DNA of 24,886 bases from JAVEVF01 sp034005175 (GTDB lineage: Bacteria > Actinomycetota > Coriobacteriia > Anaerosomatales > SLCP01). Below, piece after piece: positions 7,308 to 15,625 of this stretch. Location of the stretch: NCBI GenBank assembly GCA_034005175.1, contig JAVEVF010000017.1, positions 1 to 24,886 of the forward strand, given 5' to 3'. The notes under the pieces were generated by a model. The model was not told the origin of the DNA, searched no databases, and saw only the letters and a program-made list of their open reading frames with translations. The position numbers and the translations under genes are program-made. Numbering within the stretch: position 1 is the first letter of the stretch; each line of letters begins with the position of its first letter.

Positions 7308-8000
7308 ATGGCGAAGTACGAGGTGGCGGTGGTCAGCACGCTAGCACGATGCCCTGACGTGCTCTCGGTGAGGCTCGAGCGGCCCGAGGGGTACACGTTT
7401 GTCGCAGGGCAATACCTCACGCTCACGGTCGAGACCGCCGAGGGCGAACAGACGAAGCCGTTCAGTCATTCCTCGGCGACGGGCGACCCGCATCTGGAGA
7501 TCACCACACGGCTGAGCGGGTCGGCTTTCAAGAACGCGCTTGCCGCTCTGAAGCCCGGAGACCGCGTGCGTTTCTCGGGGCCCGCCGGGCGGCTCACGCT
7601 GCCTGTCGACGAGCCGAGAATCGCGTTTCTCATCGGTGGCGTGGGAATCACCCCCGTGATCAGCATGTTGAGATCGCAGGACCCCGCCAGAGCATCGGGT
7701 GAGGTGCTCTTTTTCGGCAACCGAGAGCCAGGATGCATCCCGTTCGCCCAGGAGATCTTCGAACTTGAGGGGGCCGGCCTTACCGCGGTGCACGTCGTTG
7801 AAGCTGCGGGCGAGGGGTGGAGCGGCGAGACTGGCTTCATCACCCCCGAAGTGGTCCGTCATCACATCGACACCGCCGAGGACTGGCTGTTCATAGTCGC
7901 GGGTCCGCCCGTGATGGTGAGAGCGATGGAGGCGTGTCTGGACGCGCTGGACGTCCCGCAGGCGCGTACGCTCATCGAACGCTTTGGGCCAGCCGCATGA
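7308..8000 (+). CDS. Ferredoxin-NADP reductase-like FAD/NAD(P)-binding oxidoreductase
   Basis: This 230-residue protein has an N-terminal FAD-binding barrel (FVAGQYLTL near residue 31, then KPFSHSSATGD as an RxYS-like FAD motif in variant form) and a C-terminal NAD(P)-binding part starting at LIGGVGITPVISML near 111. It ends with a VAGPPVMV segment and a short tail. This is the FNR superfamily, transferring electrons between NAD(P)H and a one-electron carrier. The barrel motif has KPFSHSS where RxYS is typical. No iron-sulfur or other fused domain is present, so the partner is separate and unknown. ATG 7308 is preceded by a purine-rich GGGGTAGGG. Confidence 0.88.
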   Translation: MAKYEVAVVSTLARCPDVLSVRLERPEGYTFVAGQYLTLTVETAEGEQTKPFSHSSATGDPHLEITTRLSGSAFKNALAALKPGDRVRFSGPAGRLTLPVDEPRIAFLIGGVGITPVISMLRSQDPARASGEVLFFGNREPGCIPFAQEIFELEGAGLTAVHVVEAAGEGWSGETGFITPEVVRHHIDTAEDWLFIVAGPPVMVRAMEACLDALDVPQARTLIERFGPAA

Positions 8001-8113
8001 AGGCCGAGCCTGAGTCTGGTACTGTCCGAAGGGTATACATCCATCATGAGCGGCTCATGCCGCCCAAGAGGCTCTGTCACTCACTGTCCGTCTTGACGCG
8101 CTAGGGGGATGCC

Positions 8114-8545
8114 ATGGAGGTTATGACAAGAACGTGCAACTACGAGCGCATGAACGTGGAGCGCCTGTTTGCGCGGGGATTCGTCATCTTCGGAGGCATC
8201 GTGTGGACGATGATGTTCTTCGCCGCCGAGACGGCCGCCAGGTACTCGGGCATCACCTATACGCTTGAAGAGGTGATCAAGGCAGCGGGCAGCGCGCTTC
8301 TGCCCCTCGCCGCGGCGGTGCTGATCTTCGTCGTTGGCTGGTTCTACGAGAGACTCGCTGCAGTGCTGCTGCTAGCAGGTGCCGCAGGAGTCGTGGTCTG
8401 GGGCATCATCGCAGGATGGGCGGGGCCGCTATGGGCCATCATGGGCGTTGCGCTCATCGGTCCCATGGTGCTTGCTGCCGTTCTCTTCCTGCTTGCATCG
8501 CGCATGCAGACGGTGTGTTCGCTCGAAGGGCATCCAGACGCCTAG
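8114..8545 (+). CDS. Hypothetical four-helix membrane protein
   Basis: This encodes 143 residues with about four hydrophobic helices (near 22-40, 58-78, 82-102 and 106-127) and short loops. I do not recognise a family. The ATG at 8114 follows a GGGGGA site at good spacing, which supports it as a real gene, as does the strong hairpin terminator just after the stop. An alternative internal start is the ATG of codon 13 (MNVERLF). Confidence 0.7.
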   Translation: MEVMTRTCNYERMNVERLFARGFVIFGGIVWTMMFFAAETAARYSGITYTLEEVIKAAGSALLPLAAAVLIFVVGWFYERLAAVLLLAGAAGVVVWGIIAGWAGPLWAIMGVALIGPMVLAAVLFLLASRMQTVCSLEGHPDA

Positions 8546-8563
8546 GCCGATCGCTGCTGATAG

Positions 8564-8600
8564 ACGAGGCCCTCGGCACGTCATCTGCCGAGGGCCTCGT
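8564..8600. terminator. Bidirectional hairpin terminator between convergent genes
   Basis: A perfect 15-bp stem (8564-8578 with 8586-8600, core GGCCCTCGGCA) closes on a seven-base loop. It lies between the stop of the membrane-protein gene and the stop of the convergent FKBP gene, so it probably serves both. It lacks a T tract. Confidence 0.75.
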
Positions 8601-8622
8601 GGCATCCCAGAGCGTTCACGGG

Positions 8623-9060
8623 TCACTCGTCAGAGGGGACTCCTACCACCTCGACGAGTTCGATCTCGAACGTGAGATCCTTACCAGCGAGCGGGTGGTT
8701 GAAGTCGAGCGTCACGTCCTCCCCCTCGATGTGAACGATGGTGGCGGCAAGCTGCTCTCCGTTTGGGCCGAGCAGCTGCACGATGGCACCCTCATACGGC
8801 GCATCGGTAAATGCCGTGAAGGGGACGACCTCAAGCGCTTCGTCGTGGTATTCGCCGTACGCTTCGGCTGCAGGGAGTGTGACAGTCACGCTCTCCCCCG
8901 ACCCAAGATCGGCCACCGCTTCCTCGAACCCGGGAATCACCTGCCTTGCGCCGATGGTGAACTCGAGAGGGTTGCGTCCTCGACTCGAGTCGAATTCAGA
9001 GCCGTCCTGCAGTGTGCCGCGGTAGTGCACCCGTACTGTGGTGCCTTCCACGTGAGCCAT
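8623..9060 (-). CDS. FKBP-type peptidyl-prolyl cis-trans isomerase, SlyD-like
   Basis: This 145-residue protein begins VRVHYRGTLQDGSEFDSS and continues FTIGARQVIPGFEEAV, the FKBP catalytic core. An inserted chaperone-type flap (AYGEYHDEALEVVPFTAF) is characteristic of SlyD-type FKBPs. The C-terminal strand is LTFEIELVEVVGV. It catalyses proline isomerisation and helps folding in the cytoplasm. No histidine-rich metal-binding tail like that of E. coli SlyD is present. The start ATG 9060 has an AAGGAG site. Confidence 0.95.
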   Translation of the reverse strand: MAHVEGTTVRVHYRGTLQDGSEFDSSRGRNPLEFTIGARQVIPGFEEAVADLGSGESVTVTLPAAEAYGEYHDEALEVVPFTAFTDAPYEGAIVQLLGPNGEQLAATIVHIEGEDVTLDFNHPLAGKDLTFEIELVEVVGVPSDE

Positions 9061-9354
9061 GCTGTGAGCTCCTTTCCGTACATGCGGAGATGGTGGTCCA
9101 GCCCATGCTGTACCTGGACAACCCTACCGTATCCTGACCGGCGCCGCGAGACTTGATCGCGGAGTGAGTGACGAGGTTGTCGCAGGCGAATGACACGAAA
9201 GAGCTGGGGTGATGGATGGTGTCGCAACTCTGATGCAGGTGCCGTATGATTTCGTTGTTCTGATAGCGTGGCCATGTGCGCGCCGTGTTCTTCCGCATGG
9301 TGCCGGTTGCGAGCACGCCACCACGGTGGGGTCTCGGCGGGGGGTGGACACCAG

Positions 9355-9711
9355 GTGTATGACCTCGAGGCAACCCTCGGGCCCTGTGTCATGCAGTTTG
9401 TCGAGGGCCACGTTCGTTCCTTGCTGACCTGGGACATCCTGGTGTACTTCCACAAGAATCCCGACGTCTCGCTGGATACTCACTCATTGGCGCTTCAGCT
9501 CGGTCGGCGATCTGATGAGATGGGCCCCGAGATCGAGGCTTTGTGTGATGACGGGATCTTGTCCCAGACGGACGGGCTTGTGCGCTACGAGCCGCCGCCG
9601 AAGACGCGCGAGATCATCGGGATGTTCGTCGATTCATGCCAGGACCGGGAGCGAAGACTCGCGCTCATCGCGCTTGTGCTGCACAAGATCACTCCCCACA
9701 CACAGGAGTAG
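9355..9711 (+). CDS. Small winged-helix-like protein, putative regulator
   Basis: This encodes about 118 residues from GTG 9355. The segment TWDILVYFHKNPDVSLDTHSLA..., followed by MGPEIEALCDDGILSQTDGLVRYEP, has the helix-turn-helix plus wing pattern of small MarR/ArsR-like regulators. The tail KTREIIGMFVDSCQDRERRLALIALVL is helical. It resembles a broad group of uncharacterised bacterial winged-helix proteins that monitor a gene cassette, but no exact family is claimed. GTG 9355 is preceded by GGGGGTGG about ten bases upstream; ATG 9391 is an alternative. The open frame extends upstream to 9268 but that stretch looks non-coding. The preceding 9061-9354 holds only poorly defined promoter-like sequence (a TATGAT at 9245-9250). 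Confidence 0.65.
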   Translation: MYDLEATLGPCVMQFVEGHVRSLLTWDILVYFHKNPDVSLDTHSLALQLGRRSDEMGPEIEALCDDGILSQTDGLVRYEPPPKTREIIGMFVDSCQDRERRLALIALVLHKITPHTQE

Positions 9712-9773
9712 CTGGCGCTCATGAGGAGCCTCACGCTGTGTGGTGAGCACAGGATGCTGGTACTCTTACACAC

Positions 9774-11087
9774 ATGAAAGACTACGCGACCGAGCTCTTG
9801 CTCGTCATCGGCCTGATTGTCTTGAACGGGTATTTCGCCGCGTCCGAGATCGCGCTCATCAGTGCTCGGCGAGCAGCTTTGCGCTCCCAAGCTGACACAG
9901 GCTCTGCGGGTGCGAAGGCGGCGCTCGAGCTCACGGATGACCCTTCTCGCCTGCTTGCCACCATTCAGGTGGGGATCACGCTTGTCGGATTCCTGGCATC
10001 GGCGACCGCGGCAGTGAGCCTCGCAGCCCCTCTTGCCGAATGGTTTCGTGGCTTGAACAATGCCTGGCTGGCGTCCGTGGCACACGGCCTCGCCATCTTG
10101 CTCGTCACGCTCGGCATCTCCTACCTCACACTGGTCTTTGGCGAGCTCGCACCGAAACGGCTGGGTCTGCAGCGTGCCGAGAGCGTGTCGGTGAAGGTCG
10201 CCAGGCCGGTGCTGTTTCTGGCTCGGATCATGGCGCCGGTGGTGTGGGTGCTCTCCCGCTCGACGAATCTGGCGGCGCGCATGCTTGGCGTGAAGGGCTC
10301 CGCAGCCCGCAGTGGCATCACCGAGGAGGAGATCAAGCTGCTCGTCACCGAGCAAGGCACGCTCCTCGACGAAGAGAAGCGCATGATTCATGAGATCTTC
10401 GAGCTTGGCGATGCAGTCGCGCGCGAGGTGATGATGCCCCGTGTCGATGTCGTGTTCCTCACAGACGATGCGACGGTGGCCGATGCCATCGAAATCTTCC
10501 GTACGCGCGGATTCTCGCGCCTGCCGGTCGTGCACGGAGATGCCGACCAGGTCGTGGGCCTTGTGCTGTTGAAGGACCTCGTGGCCGTGGCGACCGAGGG
10601 GAGGCTTTCTGAGCCTGTCACGACCTATCTGCGCTCCCCAGTCTTCGTGCCCGAGACCAAGCCGCTCCTCGCCCTCCTTTCGGAGATGCAGCGGACGCGC
10701 AATCACATGGTCGTTGTCGTCGACGAGTACGGTGGCACTGCAGGGATCGTCACGATCGAAGACATCGTGGAAGAGATCATCGGTGAGGTCGTTGACGAGT
10801 TCGACCCCGATCTTGCGTACGTGACAACGATCGCACCCGACCGCTGGGTGCTCGACGGCAGGCTGCCGGTCGAAGATGCAGCGGAGATGGGCTTGCCGGT
10901 GGAGGAGTCGGATGAGTACGAGACGCTTGCGGGGTGGCTGTTGGTTCAACTCGGGTATATACCTGTACCGGGAGAGCAAGTGACCGTCGAGAACGTCACC
11001 TTTCGCGTGCAGGCGGTTCGCAGACGGCGTATCGCGCGGGTCTTGGTGACCCGGCAAGAGGAGCCCAACGTGGTGGATGAAGAATGA
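9774..11087 (+). CDS. CorC/HlyC-family membrane protein (CNNM + CBS + CorC_HlyC domains)
   Basis: This 437-residue protein has an N-terminal CNNM (DUF21) membrane domain over about residues 1-190, with family motifs such as NGYFAASEIALISARR near the start and FGELAPKRLG. A CBS pair follows at about 210-335 (MMPRVDVVFL; MVVVVDEYGGTAGIVTIEDIVEEIIGE). The C-terminal CorC_HlyC domain is at about 350-430. Members are implicated in magnesium or cobalt export and membrane homeostasis. There is no good ribosome site before ATG 9774. A TACTCT lies at 9761-9766, so a near-leaderless transcript is possible (inference). The stop overlaps the PspC gene start (ATGA). Confidence 0.94.
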   Translation: MKDYATELLLVIGLIVLNGYFAASEIALISARRAALRSQADTGSAGAKAALELTDDPSRLLATIQVGITLVGFLASATAAVSLAAPLAEWFRGLNNAWLASVAHGLAILLVTLGISYLTLVFGELAPKRLGLQRAESVSVKVARPVLFLARIMAPVVWVLSRSTNLAARMLGVKGSAARSGITEEEIKLLVTEQGTLLDEEKRMIHEIFELGDAVAREVMMPRVDVVFLTDDATVADAIEIFRTRGFSRLPVVHGDADQVVGLVLLKDLVAVATEGRLSEPVTTYLRSPVFVPETKPLLALLSEMQRTRNHMVVVVDEYGGTAGIVTIEDIVEEIIGEVVDEFDPDLAYVTTIAPDRWVLDGRLPVEDAAEMGLPVEESDEYETLAGWLLVQLGYIPVPGEQVTVENVTFRVQAVRRRRIARVLVTRQEEPNVVDEE

Positions 11088-11554
11088 GCGAAAAGACCCT
11101 ATACCGATCGACAGACGACCGAATGATCGCGGGTGTGTGCGGAGGCATCGCCGAGTACTTCGAGCTTGACCCTACTGTCGTGCGGCTGCTTACCGTCGTG
11201 GTGGCCACGTTATCAAGTGGCGGACTGACTATCGCGTACATCATCATGTGGGCTGTCATCCCCGAACGGCCGTCCCATCTTGAGGAGGCGGTATCAATGG
11301 CCGACAAGACTTCATCTGGGCCGACACCTGTCCCTGCTGGGCCCGTTGTCACCAACCCCGTGCCACCTGCGCCGCCGAGACCACCTGCTGCTCCGTCCCG
11401 CGGACCGTTGTGGTTCGGGCTGCTGCTGGTGTTCGTCGGTGTCGTGTTGTTGGCGCAGAAGTTCATACCCTGGCTGCGGTTGTGGGACTTCTGGCCGGTC
11501 ATCCTCATCGTGTGGGGCTTGTTCGTGATCTTCAAGCCGAGGGGCCGTGAATGA
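11084..11554 (+). CDS. PspC-domain protein with LiaI/LiaF-type transmembrane segment
   Basis: This 156-residue protein begins with a PspC domain (LYRSTDDRMIAGVCGGIAEYF and the hydrophobic stretch TIAYIIMWAVIPERP). A proline-rich linker of about 35 residues follows. The C-terminal pair of hydrophobic segments (FGLLLVFVGVVLLAQKFIPWLRLWDFWPVILIVWG) matches the LiaI/LiaF transmembrane module. PspC and LiaF-type proteins respond to cell-envelope stress. It overlaps both neighbours (4 bp with the CorC gene, 8 bp with the LiaF-like gene), so the cluster is translationally coupled. Confidence 0.9.
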   Translation: MSEKTLYRSTDDRMIAGVCGGIAEYFELDPTVVRLLTVVVATLSSGGLTIAYIIMWAVIPERPSHLEEAVSMADKTSSGPTPVPAGPVVTNPVPPAPPRPPAAPSRGPLWFGLLLVFVGVVLLAQKFIPWLRLWDFWPVILIVWGLFVIFKPRGRE

Positions 11555-12482
11555 GATGATCGTGAAGCGCATTCTTGAAGGACTGACGCTCGTCTTGGTG
11601 GGCGTGATCTTGCTGCTGAACACGATGGGATCGCTGCCCTGGTCGGTCTGGCTGCACATCATAAGCTTGTGGCCGCTCCTGCTTGTCGCTGCAGGACTCG
11701 ACATCATCGCCAAAGGGGTGGGCGCCGAGTGGCTTCGAGTGGTATCGAGTCTGCTTATCATCGCAGGCTTGATTTTCGGCGCGTTCGTTCTGCCCATCGG
11801 AGACACCGCGTCTGGCACCAACTGGCTGTGGGGACACAAGGGTGCGCAGTTCGACGTGGCCGAGGTCGCAGACCCGCACGTAAGAGCGGGTGAGGCCATC
11901 ATCCAGGGAGGTGTGGGCTCGTACCGCATCGGCGCAGGGGACGATCTCGTGCGCGTGTGGGGCAGAAGCCCTTACGGTGCACCTGGTGTATCCGCCAAGA
12001 CGGCGAGTGGCCATGCGTCCGTGACTGTGACGGGTCCTGAGTCCGGGCGAGTGTGGGTGCCTGGCGTGCGAGGGGCGAGCCGCGTGAATGTGGCGCTGTC
12101 CGACGAGATCCTCTGGGATCTGCAGATCGATACCGGCGTGGTGGACCTCGACGCGGACCTCTCAGACCTTGCGCTGAACTCGGTGGAGGTACGCTCGGGG
12201 GTGTCGCAGGTGACGATGGACCTTGGCGACATCCCCAAAGGCGTCGAGGAAGTCCGGGTGGTCGTCCGAGGTGGCGTGGCGAATTTCACCGTCCGCGTCC
12301 CTGAGGGCGTGCCAGTGCGCGTTGACGCTGAGGCAGGACTTGCCAACATCGATGTGGCAGACGACATCCCTCGCGCCTCCGATGCCAGCCGCATCTGGAT
12401 GACGCCCGGCTATCCGGGGCCGGGAGGCTACCGCATCCGTTTCGAGGCGGGAGTCTCTAACGTGAGAGTGGCAACGTACTAG
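11547..12482 (+). CDS. LiaF-like cell-envelope stress protein
   Basis: This 311-residue protein has four hydrophobic segments in the first 90 residues (LiaI/LiaF transmembrane module) and then a long beta-rich region. That region has repeated VxVxVxxGxxxV patterns and ends with FEAGVSNVRV, typical of LiaF C-terminal and DUF4097-like adhesin folds. LiaF proteins repress LiaRS-type two-component systems in Firmicutes. No LiaRS pair is seen here, so any regulatory partner lies elsewhere. GTG 11547 is only 2 bp from a GAGGGG site; ATG 11556 has better identity but an 11-bp spacer, so the start is uncertain by three codons. Confidence 0.85.
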   Translation: MNEMIVKRILEGLTLVLVGVILLLNTMGSLPWSVWLHIISLWPLLLVAAGLDIIAKGVGAEWLRVVSSLLIIAGLIFGAFVLPIGDTASGTNWLWGHKGAQFDVAEVADPHVRAGEAIIQGGVGSYRIGAGDDLVRVWGRSPYGAPGVSAKTASGHASVTVTGPESGRVWVPGVRGASRVNVALSDEILWDLQIDTGVVDLDADLSDLALNSVEVRSGVSQVTMDLGDIPKGVEEVRVVVRGGVANFTVRVPEGVPVRVDAEAGLANIDVADDIPRASDASRIWMTPGYPGPGGYRIRFEAGVSNVRVATY

Positions 12483-12510
12483 TCTCGTCCTGCTGGCAGA
12501 GGAGCAGATC

Positions 12511-13086
12511 ATGAGCACGGGAGCCCCAGGCGGGCGTAATGACAACAACTTGCAGGCTGTGTACATCGTCATCGGCGTTGCGCTCATCGTGGCGGGCCTT
12601 GCGCTGCTGGGAGCGCTGCCCTTCTTTGGCTGGGCCGGCGCTCCCTGGAATGTCTTGCGGGATATCATCTCGGCATTTCGCCGTTTCGGCTGGCCGCTTG
12701 CGGTGATAGCGTTCGGGGTGCTCGTCATCGTCTACAGCATGCGTCCGGGGGCCAAGTTGCCTGGAAAGGACGCCAGACTTACGCGTTCGCGTGAGAAGAA
12801 GGTCATCGCGGGGGTCCTCGGCGGGCTTTCCGACTACTTCTCCGTGGATGTGTCGGTCGTGCGCCTCGGATACGTGCTGCTGGCGTTTCTGCTGGATGCT
12901 TGGGGCCCGCTGGTAGTGGCTTATGTGGCTGCTGCCATCATCGTCCCGCAAGCACCTGAGCCGGGGACTTCGACTCTCGCGGGGACGCCGTCGGGACCCC
13001 CGCCGGCTCCCGCTTCGCCCTCCACGGAGGGCGGCCGCCCCTCGGTAGCGCAGCCCTCCGATGCGGAAGGAGATAACCTCGAGTGA
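12511..13086 (+). CDS. Second PspC-domain membrane protein
   Basis: This encodes 191 residues. Two N-terminal hydrophobic segments resemble a LiaI-type module. A PspC-like domain lies near residues 88-145 (LTRSREKKVIAGVLGGLSDYF, then a LGYVLLAFLLDAWGPLVVAYVAAAIIVP helix region). The tail of about 40 residues is rich in Pro, Ala, Ser and Gly and probably disordered. The domain order is the reverse of the 11084 protein (TM module first, PspC second). A GAGGAG site precedes ATG 12511. It lies 28 bp after the LiaF-like gene and its stop overlaps the amidohydrolase start (GTGA). Confidence 0.87.
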   Translation: MSTGAPGGRNDNNLQAVYIVIGVALIVAGLALLGALPFFGWAGAPWNVLRDIISAFRRFGWPLAVIAFGVLVIVYSMRPGAKLPGKDARLTRSREKKVIAGVLGGLSDYFSVDVSVVRLGYVLLAFLLDAWGPLVVAYVAAAIIVPQAPEPGTSTLAGTPSGPPPAPASPSTEGGRPSVAQPSDAEGDNLE

Positions 13087-14015
13087 GCGTGCTTGGCCCT
13101 GCGCCCCCTACCGTCGTTGGCGATGTCATCGACGCACACTGTCATCTGTTCACTGTGCGCTTGTTCGAAGAGTACGTCGCCGCGCATCCTGAGGGCGCGC
13201 CGCGGTTTCGCAAAGCGCTGAAGGAGCGGAAGTTCGGTAGGCGGGGGGAGCCCCTGCCCGACTTGCCCGCCGGGGAGATGGCGGTGTGGTATGCGGCACG
13301 GTTGCGGGAGGCGGGCATCGCCAAGGCGCTTGTCGTCTCGACCATCCCTGATTCGGAGTACATGCGACAGTTCGTAAGCGCTGCTGCGGGTCATGTTCAT
13401 GCACTCTGCAACATCGACCCTGTCGCTCCTGGAGCCGCCGAGTTGTTGGAACGAGAGATGGCGGCAGGCTTTCGCGGCGTGAAGCTGTTGCCCGTGAACC
13501 GCTGCTACCGTCTGTCCGACCGTGCCTGCAGACCTTTCTTCGAGAAGGCGGCCGAGCTCGGCGCACCCATGATCGTCCACTACGGTGTCACGGTCGACCC
13601 GAACGGAGACATGCGGTACGCAGACCCTACCGATCTCTCTCCGGTCGCACGTGACTTCCCTGAGATCACCTTCGTCATCGCGCACTTCGGCGCCGGGTAC
13701 CTCGATCAGCTGCTCAAGGTGGCCTACCAGTGCTCGAATATCGCGGTGGACTCCTCGGGAACCAACAACTGGATGGATTTCATGGTCTATCCGATTACCC
13801 TTGCAGACGTCTTCAGCCGAGTGCTCATGGCGCTTGGCCCAGAGCGTGTGTTGTTCGGCACGGATTCCAACAGCACGACGGCATACCGTTCATGGATCCG
13901 TTACCAGCAGATCGCGACATTGGAGCACTTGGGAGTGAGCGAGCACGATCGCGACCTCGTCCTGAGAGCTAATGCGGTGCGTGTCTTCGGTATTGATGGT
14001 GGCCCAGGTGGCTGA
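13083..14015 (+). CDS. Amidohydrolase-2 family metal-dependent hydrolase
   Basis: This 310-residue protein has the amidohydrolase-2 fold markers: DAHCHLF with metal ligands His19 and His21, HYGVTVD near 168 with a catalytic or metal His, IAHFGAG near 200 and FGTDSN near 262 with the metal-binding Asp. Members of this family are hydrolases or decarboxylases on small molecules; the substrate is not predictable. The GTG at 13083 overlaps the TGA of the PspC gene and has AAGGAG eleven bases upstream. It is translationally coupled to the envelope cluster, but a role in that cluster is not shown. Confidence 0.87.
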   Translation: MSVLGPAPPTVVGDVIDAHCHLFTVRLFEEYVAAHPEGAPRFRKALKERKFGRRGEPLPDLPAGEMAVWYAARLREAGIAKALVVSTIPDSEYMRQFVSAAAGHVHALCNIDPVAPGAAELLEREMAAGFRGVKLLPVNRCYRLSDRACRPFFEKAAELGAPMIVHYGVTVDPNGDMRYADPTDLSPVARDFPEITFVIAHFGAGYLDQLLKVAYQCSNIAVDSSGTNNWMDFMVYPITLADVFSRVLMALGPERVLFGTDSNSTTAYRSWIRYQQIATLEHLGVSEHDRDLVLRANAVRVFGIDGGPGG

Positions 14016-14820
14016 GGGATTTCCTGTGGTACCCGCGAGCGATTATGACCAGATGGTGGATTGGGAGAGGCGACTTGGCCGAGAGGCGCCGTTCTTTCGC
14101 GAGCTGTTCGAGCGTGTCGGTGTCGACCGCATCGTGGATGTGGGGTGCGGTAGCGGCAAGCACGCGATCATGTTCCGCGAATGGGGCCGTGAGGTCGTGT
14201 GTGTCGACCCGAGTGAGTCGATGCTCGAGCAGGCAGCCGAGAACGCCGAGGCGGCAGGTGTTGACCTGAGACTCATCGAAGGCGGGTTCGGCGGGCTTCG
14301 GCCGCTTGTCGGCACCGGTTGGGATGGCGTGCTCACGCTCGGCAATGGTCTTCCGCACGTCAGCGGCATCGAGGGCCTACATGCTGCACTGCGTGACTTC
14401 GCGGCCATTCTGAGGCCCGGGGGCGTGGCCGTGCTGCACCTCCTCAACCACGCTCGCCTCATCACTCATCGCATACGGATGATGCCGCCCACCATGCGCG
14501 CGACGCCCGAGGGCGATCGGGTCTTCCTGAAGGTGCTTGACTACGTTGAGGGTGGCATCATGTTCGACTTCGTGACGATCACGCGGGACCCGGGGGTTGT
14601 AGTCAGCGCTCACAACGCATTCGCCTGCGGTGAATCCGAGCAGACCGGTTGGCATCTGCGCTCTCGGCGGTCGGTTCATACCGCATTGCCGGTGAGCCTG
14701 CTCACGTCCGCGCTCGTCGAGGCGGGATTTGAGGACATCGAGCTGTACGGCAACCATGCGGGCAAGGCCCTTGACCTGGATGCAGATGAGTCCGTGATCG
14801 TCGTGGCACACCGCGCGTAG
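13996..14820 (+). CDS. SAM-dependent class I methyltransferase
   Basis: The protein of about 274 residues contains motif I IVDVGCGSGKHAIMF near residue 45, an acidic motif VVCVDPSESML, and a GFEDIELYGN C-terminal strand, as in class I methyltransferases. The substrate is unknown. The start is uncertain. ATG 13996 is taken because the downstream sequence reads directly into the fold. GTG 14008 with a GGTGG site five bases upstream is about equally good. The frame is open further upstream (13972), where it would overlap the amidohydrolase gene more. It ends 11 bp before the convergent Maf gene. Confidence 0.88.
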   Translation: MVAQVAEGFPVVPASDYDQMVDWERRLGREAPFFRELFERVGVDRIVDVGCGSGKHAIMFREWGREVVCVDPSESMLEQAAENAEAAGVDLRLIEGGFGGLRPLVGTGWDGVLTLGNGLPHVSGIEGLHAALRDFAAILRPGGVAVLHLLNHARLITHRIRMMPPTMRATPEGDRVFLKVLDYVEGGIMFDFVTITRDPGVVVSAHNAFACGESEQTGWHLRSRRSVHTALPVSLLTSALVEAGFEDIELYGNHAGKALDLDADESVIVVAHRA

Positions 14821-14831
14821 CGCAGGTGACG

Positions 14832-15512
14832 TCAGTCAAGCGTCGCCATGAGCGCGGGGCCGAGCGCGCATTTCACTCCCCGAGCATCGTCACAGGGTGC
14901 CACCGGCATGCTCGGCTGACCGATGCCGAGGGCCTCCTGCATGCGTGAGAGCGCGAGATAGAGGTGGCAGAGGGGAAGCCCCGCCACATTCTGGAAGCAC
15001 TGGTCGAGATCGACCTCGGCCAGGTGGCTTTCGATGTTGTACGCTCCGGCACACCCCAGCAGCTCGCCTCGCGCGACCCACACTTCGACCTGCTCCGCTG
15101 TGAGCGTGCGCATGCGCACGGGAGTGGTGACCGCGAAGACATGTGCGGTGCTTGAATCAGGACCGAGCACCGCCACTCCCGTCACCACTTCATGCACCGA
15201 GCCGGAGAGCTCATGCAACATCCGGCGCGCGTCGTCGAGATCAAGCGGCTTGCCGAGAAGCCGGCCTCCATGCACCACGATGGTGTCGAAGGCCAATACC
15301 GTCCCCATTGCGCCTGCCGCCCGTGCGGCCCTGGCCTTCTCCGATGCGAGCGCGGTCGCGAGTGCGGGCGGATCTTCCGCGAGCGGAGAGTCGAGGCTCT
15401 CGTCAGTGAGCACCGCAGCGCAGCCGTACGGGATCTCGAGCATGGCCAGTAGCCGGCGTCGGCGTGGTGAGGCTGACGCGAGAACGAGAGGGGTGTCTGC
15501 TGTCCTCGGCAC
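14832..15512 (-). CDS. Maf-like nucleoside triphosphate pyrophosphatase, divergent and cysteine-rich
   Basis: This 226-residue protein has the Maf N-terminal motif LASASPRRRRLL (residues 11-22), a GKPLDLDDARRMLHELSG core, and an AFDTIV strand near 74-79 in place of the usual GADT. The late motif CAGAYNIES is where canonical Maf has KAGAYGIQG, and VAGLPL follows. Relative to canonical Maf it replaces that lysine by Cys154, shifts the following segment, and adds a tail with Cys207 and Cys215. Cys172 and Cys182 flank the AGLP motif. Canonical Maf hydrolyses (d)NTPs such as dTTP or modified nucleotides. The changed residues make the activity uncertain. The GTG 15512 start gives a normal family length but has no clear ribosome site. 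Confidence 0.85.
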   Translation of the reverse strand: MPRTADTPLVLASASPRRRRLLAMLEIPYGCAAVLTDESLDSPLAEDPPALATALASEKARAARAAGAMGTVLAFDTIVVHGGRLLGKPLDLDDARRMLHELSGSVHEVVTGVAVLGPDSSTAHVFAVTTPVRMRTLTAEQVEVWVARGELLGCAGAYNIESHLAEVDLDQCFQNVAGLPLCHLYLALSRMQEALGIGQPSMPVAPCDDARGVKCALGPALMATLD

Positions 15513-15583
15513 GCAGGCATGATAGCACCGGGAGAAGGGATGCCGCTGCGTTGTGTGAGAGTGGCACGCTTTTGACGGGCCTC

Positions 15584-15589
15584 TATACT
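15584..15589 (+). promoter_or_regulatory. Possible -10 box for the HEAT/HD-GYP operon
   Basis: TATACT at 15584-15589 lies 36 bases before the GTG start at 15626 and is the best -10 match in the gap. There is no good -35 at the expected distance (GTGGCA at 17 bp), so only the -10 is supported. Confidence 0.35.
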
Positions 15590-15625
15590 GTGTTGTGACC
15601 GTCTTCGCATCTTCCTGGAGGCAGT

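Noticed and set aside
10955..10964. GGTATATACC palindrome as a second regulatory site
   Set aside because: It lies inside the CorC coding region and lacks the ATACCC-N4-GGGTAT architecture; it appears to be chance.
9585..11057. 490-residue minus-strand open frame opposite the CorC-type gene
   Set aside because: It is rich in His, Arg and Gln with no domain pattern, as expected from the antisense of a high-GC gene that has clear CorC motifs.
15562..15576. TGGCACG followed by TTGAC, resembling a sigma-54 promoter
   Set aside because: The -12 GC is absent at the required 10-nt distance (AC instead), and sigma-54 is not typical of Actinobacteriota.
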